From NCBI GenBank assembly GCA_003161755.1, contig PMNP01000367.1:2801-7841 (forward strand): a DNA stretch of 5,041 bases, in the 5' to 3' direction. Positions 1-5,041 of this stretch are shown here, one piece after another. The stretch's first letter is position 1. Each line of letters starts with the position of its first letter. The translations under genes and the position numbers were made by a program. The notes under the pieces are model-generated. The model made no database searches, was not told where the DNA came from, and saw nothing but the letters and a program-made list of their open reading frames with translations. The stretch is from Ignavibacteriota bacterium. GTDB taxonomy: Bacteria; Bacteroidota; UBA10030; UBA6906.

Positions 1-2289
1 TGACAATGTGTCCTGGGGAAGCACCCCGTCTGGCCCGCCTGTCACGGGCATTGCATAGAGCGGGTTTTGATGTTCCAGAGCCATCCTCATCGCTGCCGCC
101 TGATCGAAAGCCCCATGACGTTGGAGTGCATACCTATTGAGGAAATAGCTGTCTCCTCCTTGATTTGCAATGCCCAAATTTGCATCAATCCTTCCCCCGA
201 CGAGCGCTCGAATCTGGGGCGTTGCAACATCGAGCGTATTGTCTGAACTGGAGCCGAGTTTGAAGAACGGGCTATCCCAATTCGAAATCGTCACTCCCCT
301 GCCCGTCTCAGAGAGATCAACAAAGTGGTTCATTGTGAGATAGCTATATCGTGCATTGCGGTCTGAGTAATTTCCACCGTAACTCACGAGGTTCGCAATG
401 GCGATTCCCCCCACTTCCTCATGTCGGACGGTAAAGCCGCTCAGGTTGAAACCAAATGCATAAGTGGTGACAGCATCGCCGAAGTTGGCGGTAATTTCAT
501 CTTCCATGTCGATACGATCAACCGAACTATACACGGTAATCCGTGTCCGATGTGTTGGGGTTCCTCCGGCCGTGACAACAATCGAAGCCGATACCGGGCC
601 GATACTCTCCACTGCAGGCGTGCCCGATCCCGATCCGATATCGTTTACTGCCAATCCACCAATACTGTGTACCAGGTCTCTGTTGCCGTCTCGTTTGTCA
701 ATGATACTCGCTAATGCACCGTGACCATTCACTGTGATGGCATACTTGTCATTTGCAAATGTTGATCCACCATTGGAGATGCTCGCACAACTGTCGGTAA
801 ACGCACTGGGCCCTTGCTGGATTTCATACACTCGGTAACCTACGGAGGGAACGTTTGATGCCAGTATCCGCACAACGTTGACGCCATTCTTCACGACAAG
901 CTGACTGCGCACTTCTCCGCCTGATCCCACGTCGATCACCTTGAGCGGTCCGCTCCCCTGATACGGAAGATCCGCGATGTCCGTTCGCGACCAGCTGAGC
1001 GGATTGAAGACACAAAACCGCACGCCCGCAGAGGGGTTTGCAATCATTGTCCCCATTTTCACTGCTGCATCATTCTCGAGCGCGGAGACATAGCGGCTAA
1101 TCTGGGCCGAAAGTCGTCGTTCGAATGCAGGCCGCGCCGCTGAAGCGACCCCTCCCGCAGTCCAGTCGTGCTCATAGTACAACCCAAGCGACTCGAAGGC
1201 AGAGTCCGTCATCGCTTCCCTCCCGCTCAAGAATCCCGGATTCAACACGCTGACGACAGTTGCAAGAGCTTCTGCGGTCCGAAGGCTCTCAACGGCACGC
1301 TTAACATTTGCTGTCACCTCAGCCATGGTTGCCGAGTACGTATCCCATTCGTTGCCAAAACCGCCTGCCCACGACGGGATCAATTCCGGCGGGGCGGATT
1401 GTTCCAAATCTTTGAAGAAATCCAGCTCATTCGACACAATGACCCTTCTCTCCGCATTGCTGGACGATTGAGCAGCAATTGGGAATGCCGTGGTCAGCGT
1501 TGACACATCATCCCATCCTTTTCCAAAAAGGCCAATCACCTGATCGTAAGGATACCTTGACAAGAAGACGGAATCCGTCGAAGCAAAATCTACTGCTGCA
1601 GAAGGGTTTCGAGCCTCGGCATATCCTCCGCTGGACTGATTGCTGCCGGAAAGACTGTGCCATTTCATCAGGACGGATCTTCCATCCGGACCAACGGCAT
1701 GATACAGTTCGAATTTCCTATGGCCGAGGTCCATCACGTTCGATGCACATCCACAGACGCCCATCCAGCTGTAGCGTGCGCCGGATCCGGCCCAAAGGGA
1801 AGGCAATCCGTAGGGGAGAGTCGCATTCTCCATTGCATTCGCCAATTCGAACTGCAGAGCATATTGGCGTTCAATTCGTCCTGCATAATACATGCTTCGA
1901 ATCACCGCTTCCGCCGGCATTGCACCGTAGCAGAGCACGAGAGTCTGAAGAGGAATGGTTATGTGTCCATCACGGATCCGCGAAATCAGTCGCGAGAACT
2001 GATCCGCCGTCCTGTTGTGCTGGTATGTCCAGAGCCAAAGATTGCCGTCGGCATTGAAGCGGCTCTGAAAGTCCGACGGGAGCGAATCAGTCTGATCTGC
2101 TTGATCCAAATAATAGTCCAGCATCTGAAGAAATGCGACGCGATACTGATCTTCACTTGCCGACCAGACATAATCCGTATGGTCATCATTTGCAATATAA
2201 ATACGCTTCTGTTGGGCGCTCCCCACGTCACTTATGACGAGAAGAGAACCAAGAACCAGGGTGCACAACCATATCCGATCATCAACCAT
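1..2289 (-). CDS. Secreted GH38-like (alpha-mannosidase family) protein, 3' end missing
   Basis: The minus-strand frame starting at the ATG at 2287-2289 is open for 763 codons to the window edge, with no stop; about 36 stops would be expected by chance. Residues 1-25 form a Sec-type signal peptide. The mature protein resembles glycoside hydrolase family 38, retaining enzymes that remove alpha-mannose and need a divalent metal (Zn). Seen: DDHTDYVW at 35-42 (family H-x-D metal motif, His37/Asp39); GAMPAEAVIRSMYYAGR at 122-138; MENATLPYGLPSLWAGSG at 153-170; CGC at 179-181; GNEWDTYSATMAEV with a helical LRTAEAL stretch at 312-341 (middle domain); YYEHDWTAGG at 371-380 (second metal His, His374); VFNPLSWSRTD at 427-437, opening the C-terminal beta-sandwich region; QGGDSYFLNRYAL at 710-722. 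The usual nucleophile Asp aligns by eye with Glu154. Family members often run 800-1100 residues, so the missing C-terminus is probably modest. It is the last visible gene of the cluster. The family is confident; activity and substrate are not. An alternative start at 2364 would add 25 residues. Confidence 0.9.
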   Translation of the reverse strand, partial: MVDDRIWLCTLVLGSLLVISDVGSAQQKRIYIANDDHTDYVWSASEDQYRVAFLQMLDYYLDQADQTDSLPSDFQSRFNADGNLWLWTYQHNRTADQFSRLISRIRDGHITIPLQTLVLCYGAMPAEAVIRSMYYAGRIERQYALQFELANAMENATLPYGLPSLWAGSGARYSWMGVCGCASNVMDLGHRKFELYHAVGPDGRSVLMKWHSLSGSNQSSGGYAEARNPSAAVDFASTDSVFLSRYPYDQVIGLFGKGWDDVSTLTTAFPIAAQSSSNAERRVIVSNELDFFKDLEQSAPPELIPSWAGGFGNEWDTYSATMAEVTANVKRAVESLRTAEALATVVSVLNPGFLSGREAMTDSAFESLGLYYEHDWTAGGVASAARPAFERRLSAQISRYVSALENDAAVKMGTMIANPSAGVRFCVFNPLSWSRTDIADLPYQGSGPLKVIDVGSGGEVRSQLVVKNGVNVVRILASNVPSVGYRVYEIQQGPSAFTDSCASISNGGSTFANDKYAITVNGHGALASIIDKRDGNRDLVHSIGGLAVNDIGSGSGTPAVESIGPVSASIVVTAGGTPTHRTRITVYSSVDRIDMEDEITANFGDAVTTYAFGFNLSGFTVRHEEVGGIAIANLVSYGGNYSDRNARYSYLTMNHFVDLSETGRGVTISNWDSPFFKLGSSSDNTLDVATPQIRALVGGRIDANLGIANQGGDSYFLNRYALQRHGAFDQAAAMRMALEHQNPLYAMPVTGGPDGVLPQDTLS
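2215..2289 (-). other. Sec signal peptide of the GH38-like protein
   Basis: Residues 1-25 begin MVDDR, followed by a hydrophobic core WLCTLVLGSLLVIS (7-20) and a polar end DVGSA. The likely signal peptidase I cleavage is after Ala25 (G-S-A then QQ). The n-region is weakly charged, with one Arg and two Asp, which is atypical. Cys9 lies inside the core and is not in a lipobox, so a lipoprotein is unlikely. The protein is inferred to be exported to the periplasm or beyond. Confidence 0.7.
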
Positions 2290-2299
2290 GTCCCACAAT

Positions 2300-2304
2300 T
2301 CCTT
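2300..2304 (-). promoter_or_regulatory. Ribosome binding site deciding the GH38-like start
   Basis: On the minus strand AAGGA (within GGAAAGGAA) lies 10 bases before the ATG at 2287-2289. The gap is slightly long but usable. The competing ATG at 2362-2364, which directly abuts the stop of the preceding gene, has no purine-rich site before it (the upstream bases read CTCCCCGT). Together with the signal peptide this favours the 2289 start. Confidence 0.5.
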
Positions 2305-2342
2305 TCCAATCTTCTCGAGTGGTTCCCACACATTATTATCTA

Positions 2343-2356
2343 GTGCCGGCGGGCAC
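2343..2356 (-). other. Small hairpin in the junction between genes
   Basis: The minus strand reads GTGCC-CGCC-GGCAC, a perfect 5-base-pair stem with a 4-base loop, inside the 75 bases between the glycosyltransferase stop and the preferred GH38-like start. The T-poor bases that follow (TAGATAATAATG) do not make a Rho-independent terminator. It could slightly affect coupling between the two genes, or be chance in a GC-rich patch. Confidence 0.25.
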
Positions 2357-2364
2357 GTCGGCAT

Positions 2365-4239
2365 TCAACGGGGAGATTCCGGCTCGATCCGTTGGTAGAT
2401 GCTATGTCCGGATGAATCGAAAGCCGTTTGATCGAACGCGAGCCGGTAGTACCGTCCCAGGGAATCATGGAGGGTCTGGCTGACGGGAGAATTGCGCGTC
2501 CATTCCTTTTCGAGGATAATAATCGGCGTATGGTTCGCGGATATCATCCCCCACAATTCATCGAAGTCCTGTTTGTTAAATGGTCCCCGTCTTCCCCACC
2601 GTGAGCCAAAATCGTCGTCGTTCCTCCGTCCACTCAGAAATCCAATGACCTTTCCGTACTTCGCGAAGCTGACGATATGTTCCTCTGCGGGGCGTCCCGC
2701 AAGATAGTGCACAACGGGAGTTATGTACAGCGCATAAGGAGTGCGCACATGGACTCTCCCAGCATTTTCATCGAGAATGGAAATCCGCCCAGGGTCCGTC
2801 CATGATGGCCACCCAATCATGAGTCCTCGGATGAGGCGCAATCCAATAAGGAGGATGAACATTCCGGTCGGCAGGAACGTCCTGGCTCGCGGATTCTTCA
2901 CAAGTTTCTTGAGAATAACGTCGCAGAGAAGGGTGACAGGGATGAAGAGCAGTGGGAGTTCAAAAAGGAGATAGATTTCATGAACTTCAGGATACATCAT
3001 CATGTTCATCATCGCGATGAAAGAAGCAGAGAGAACCGCAAACACGGTAAGGCGGTCCGCGTTCTTTCGATTCAGCCTCCGCACTCCCACAACCAGACTC
3101 GCGATTGAAATCAACCCTGGCAGGAAATATGGAAGACCCTTCAAGGCAGCCAGACCGATCGGCGTCCCATCTGGTATGACATAAGAAGGTATCCTGACCT
3201 TGTGGGCGACGATAGCATTGACTGACAGAAATGACTCGTCAATAAACGCGTGAACATGTCCGTGCAGAAGGTAGAAGGCAAGAAGCGGCGCAAATCCCAG
3301 TACAAATCCTGCTCCGAGCGCAAACAGACTTCTCTCAGCGTCGTGCACAACAGCGCTACGCGCTTCGGCCGAGGCGATCCGCATCTTCGCGAACCTAATC
3401 GTTGCCAGAAGTGCAAGAAAGAAGGGAGCAGGAAAAAGCATCGCCGCAACTTGAACAGTCATATCCTGATGGGTGATCCATACCAGGAGGAGAAACGCCA
3501 AAGCAGGTAAGGCAAGGATGAGGTACATTCTCAGGTCCGCAAATCGCATTGAGCGAATTTGTCCCCGGACGAGATTCCTCACATCTGAATCCCGCTGAAG
3601 CACCAAGATGGTAAACATTCCCCCAATCACCCCGAAGACTCCGATGGTCTGCTTAAACGATGATGCGATCCCAAGAGACACGCCGGCAAGGATCACTGCA
3701 ATGATGCGGTTCTTTTCCAGTCCTGTCAAAAGGAGAAGAAACGCCAGGACCACCAGGGCTTCCGCGGGCCAGGCGGGATAGATGATAAAAAGGAATATGA
3801 AGGCATACAACGTCGTTGCCAAGGATGCAAGCGCCGCAGTGAGACGGTCTATGTTCAGTGCACGCTGGATCAGATAGACGAGAAAGCCTATCACTCCCAT
3901 GACAAATCCTAGTGCAACTCGCTCAACCCATAAGTCCCGCCCAAACAGGGCAAACAACTGCCCGACAATGATCTCCCATCCTCCAGTGTAGTAGTATCGG
4001 AAATCAATATGGGGGAGATCGTGAAGACTGACCCTGTAGGCTGCGTCCACGATATCTCCCTCGCCTGACAGTCGCCACGATTCATGGGCGAACATCGCCG
4101 AGATGACATCGACGACCGGGGAGAGACAAACGAGTCCACATCCGAGGATTAAGCCAATGATCACATCGGACCGCCAGGCTCGTTGATTGGATTCGCCGGG
4201 ATTTGGTCCGGGGAGGCGCATCGTGCTGGTGTTGTTCAT
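2365..4239 (-). CDS. GT-C membrane glycosyltransferase, family-39-like
   Basis: A complete gene of 624 residues, encoding a multi-pass inner-membrane protein. I see roughly 12-14 hydrophobic segments, including about 25-45, 107-126, 134-153, 158-174, 198-215, 237-256, 262-281, 305-326, 366-386, 397-416, 423-446 and 454-475. The first outer loop holds SGEGDIVDAAYRV (58-70) followed by LPHIDFRYYYTGGW (75-88). This matches the acidic loop typical of GT-C enzymes of the ArnT/PMT (GT39) type, in which acidic residues here (Glu60/Asp62) bind metal or act in transfer. GIASSFKQTIG (190-200) and MYPEVHEIYLLFELPL (415-430) also fit this group. A soluble C-terminal part (about 480-624) contains HYLAGRPAEEHIVSF (511-525). 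Family members move a sugar from a polyprenyl-phosphate carrier to lipid, protein or glycan outside the membrane; donor and acceptor are unknown here. The start is the ATG at 4237-4239, overlapping the upstream TGA as ATGA. An in-frame GTG 12 bases upstream coincides with the Shine-Dalgarno sequence and is rejected. A Wzy-like polymerase or an unassigned GT-C protein remains possible. Confidence 0.8.
   Translation of the reverse strand: MNNTSTMRLPGPNPGESNQRAWRSDVIIGLILGCGLVCLSPVVDVISAMFAHESWRLSGEGDIVDAAYRVSLHDLPHIDFRYYYTGGWEIIVGQLFALFGRDLWVERVALGFVMGVIGFLVYLIQRALNIDRLTAALASLATTLYAFIFLFIIYPAWPAEALVVLAFLLLLTGLEKNRIIAVILAGVSLGIASSFKQTIGVFGVIGGMFTILVLQRDSDVRNLVRGQIRSMRFADLRMYLILALPALAFLLLVWITHQDMTVQVAAMLFPAPFFLALLATIRFAKMRIASAEARSAVVHDAERSLFALGAGFVLGFAPLLAFYLLHGHVHAFIDESFLSVNAIVAHKVRIPSYVIPDGTPIGLAALKGLPYFLPGLISIASLVVGVRRLNRKNADRLTVFAVLSASFIAMMNMMMYPEVHEIYLLFELPLLFIPVTLLCDVILKKLVKNPRARTFLPTGMFILLIGLRLIRGLMIGWPSWTDPGRISILDENAGRVHVRTPYALYITPVVHYLAGRPAEEHIVSFAKYGKVIGFLSGRRNDDDFGSRWGRRGPFNKQDFDELWGMISANHTPIIILEKEWTRNSPVSQTLHDSLGRYYRLAFDQTAFDSSGHSIYQRIEPESPR
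4236..4239 (-). other. ATGA stop-start overlap coupling two genes
   Basis: The minus strand reads ATGA: the TGA (4236-4238) ends the deacetylase-like gene and the ATG (4237-4239) begins the membrane glycosyltransferase. A four-base overlap of this kind is a classic sign of co-transcription and translational coupling. Confidence 0.8.
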
Positions 4240-5041
4240 TCTTGTGTGCACCTGAAATGAATAGTGGAGTTCTTGTGGAAATCGCCCGAAATCAGTGCCA
4301 CTCTTCGACCTTCGCAGGAAACCACTGAGATCCGGAGAGGGACATCCATTCTCATGGAGTCTGCAGTAGTCGCTACAATTGTCAAGGATTCATCATCTCC
4401 TCCCTCAACCGGCAAAGCAAGCGTAAGCCCATGCACGTCAGATGGAGAGACAACTGTCCACTCGGTTGTCCTGCTGGATGGGTCGTGCGGCAGCATATGG
4501 ATTTCGACGGCAAACCGCGTCTCAGTGAACTGGAGCCATTCATCAACGCTGAGCATAGGTACTCCGCGTTTGACCAGGTGGTCGACCGTAGCAGTTAACC
4601 AGCCCCACGTCAGAGGTGACTCCTTGGGAAACCTCGTCATGGAGTGCTGTGGGTGGCAATTCCAGACAAGCGCCGTGTGAAAGCGATCAACACTTTCATC
4701 GATGAGCTGTCTGTTTGCCTCTTTCAGCATCGCCGTCGTAAGGCTGTCATTTCCAGGGATCTGAATGTACCCGGCGGAAATGACATCATCCTCCACCTGG
4801 GTCAATTGGGAATACACGCCAAGAAGTTTTCCTTCGAGGGTGGTGTAGCGCATAGGCAATCCAGACCCATTGATATAGCCGTACCCCGTGGGCGATCGCA
4901 GCCCAGGCATGCTCGGCAATTGAAATTGCCTGAACGGGTTCATGCCTGTGATGGACAGATCCATGCGAATCCCCATTTCTGCATAAGTGCGGGGGATTTC
5001 ATCCCATCCCCACCATGTAAGGAAATGGGTCCTGGTAAATG
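4236..5041 (-). CDS. Polysaccharide deacetylase-like (NodB-type) protein, 5' end missing
   Basis: The frame is open from the right edge (first full codon at 5037-5039) to the TGA at 4236-4238, giving 267 visible residues; the true start lies outside. Internal Met codons (for example at 4974-4976) are not the start, because conserved-looking sequence precedes them: THFLTWWGWDEIPRTYAEMG (4-23). Other recognisable stretches are GYGYINGSGLPMRY (52-65), VYSQLTQVEDD (75-85), ALVWNCHPQH (123-132) and KRGVPMLSVDEWLQF (157-171). This order (aromatic/Asp strands, a late N-x-H-P, then a 'gvPmls..eW' helix) fits the later half of the TIM-barrel carbohydrate-esterase/deacetylase superfamily, as I recall it from large bacterial surface-glycan proteins. 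The last 95 or so residues are beta-rich and look like a small sandwich domain. The N-terminal half, which would carry the metal Asp and HxxxH motif, is off the window, so activity cannot be judged. It lies first of the visible genes and overlaps the glycosyltransferase by four bases. The superfamily is moderately supported; substrate unknown. Confidence 0.6.
   Translation of the reverse strand, partial: FTRTHFLTWWGWDEIPRTYAEMGIRMDLSITGMNPFRQFQLPSMPGLRSPTGYGYINGSGLPMRYTTLEGKLLGVYSQLTQVEDDVISAGYIQIPGNDSLTTAMLKEANRQLIDESVDRFHTALVWNCHPQHSMTRFPKESPLTWGWLTATVDHLVKRGVPMLSVDEWLQFTETRFAVEIHMLPHDPSSRTTEWTVVSPSDVHGLTLALPVEGGDDESLTIVATTADSMRMDVPLRISVVSCEGRRVALISGDFHKNSTIHFRCTQE
4249..4253 (-). promoter_or_regulatory. 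Ribosome binding site of the membrane glycosyltransferase
   Basis: AGGTG on the minus strand, complementary to CACCT of the 16S rRNA 3' tail, lies 9 bases before the ATG at 4237-4239 and inside the end of the preceding gene. Its position decides against the in-frame GTG at 4249-4251, which is part of this site. Confidence 0.6.

Noticed and set aside
1986..2231. Short minus-strand frame of 81 codons in another frame of the GH38-like gene
   Set aside because: It is out of frame with the region encoding the DDHTDYVW motif and is simply its shadow.
1479..2343. Overlapping plus-strand open frames of 192 and 228 codons
   Set aside because: They lie antisense to the GH38-like gene, are rich in Arg, Ser, His and Cys with no domain pattern, and the opposite frame carries the conserved motifs through the same bases.
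2343..2356. Rho-independent terminator between the glycosyltransferase and the GH38-like gene
   Set aside because: The stem is only five base pairs and no T-tract follows on the minus strand; the genes are more likely read together.
4249..4251. GTG as the start of the membrane glycosyltransferase
   Set aside because: It lies within the AGGTG Shine-Dalgarno sequence that serves the ATG at 4237-4239 and has no ribosome site of its own.
4264..4680. Plus-strand open frame of 138 codons
   Set aside because: It is antisense to the deacetylase-like gene, has low-complexity Ser/Thr-rich content and no recognisable motif.
4974..4976. ATG as the true start of the deacetylase-like gene
   Set aside because: The frame continues upstream to the window edge with family-like sequence (THFLTWWGWDEIPRTY), so this Met is internal.

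Overview
The window is almost wholly coding on the minus strand. It holds three co-directional genes, read from right to left, that look like one carbohydrate-active operon cut by both window edges. In transcription order they are: (1) the 3' part of a polysaccharide-deacetylase-like (NodB-type) protein entering from the right edge; (2) a complete multi-pass membrane protein of 624 residues, most like a GT-C fold, family-39-like glycosyltransferase; (3) a secreted protein related to glycoside hydrolase family 38 (alpha-mannosidases), starting near 2289 and leaving through the left edge with 763 codons open and no stop.

Layout: 4236-5041 deacetylase-like gene (5' end missing). 2365-4239 membrane glycosyltransferase; its ATG overlaps the upstream TGA as ATGA, which suggests translational coupling. 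2290-2364 is a 75-base junction that stays open in the GH38 frame and contains a small hairpin. 1-2289 is the GH38-like gene (3' end missing). I see no RNA gene, mobile element, CRISPR array or convincing terminator. No stretch over 300 bases lacks a gene.

The most informative result is the GH38-like frame. It keeps the family's H-x-D motif near the N-terminus, the mid-protein H-D motif, the N-P-L-S-W strand and the late G-G-D..F-L-N-R-Y-A-L motif. At the position where I would align the catalytic nucleophile Asp, however, it seems to carry Glu154-Asn155. Either this is a divergent subfamily with altered chemistry or my by-eye alignment is off; a structure-based alignment would decide.

How the genes may work together (inference): a polyprenyl-phosphate-sugar-dependent transferase in the inner membrane, a deacetylase-like protein and an exported mannosidase-like protein would suit assembly and trimming of a surface glycan or glycoprotein. 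The organism is probably an uncultivated bacterium: operon packing, Shine-Dalgarno sites and a Sec signal peptide are all bacterial. Base composition is balanced and the set of families recalls the Bacteroidota/Ignavibacteria (FCB) neighbourhood, but I hold that placement with low confidence.
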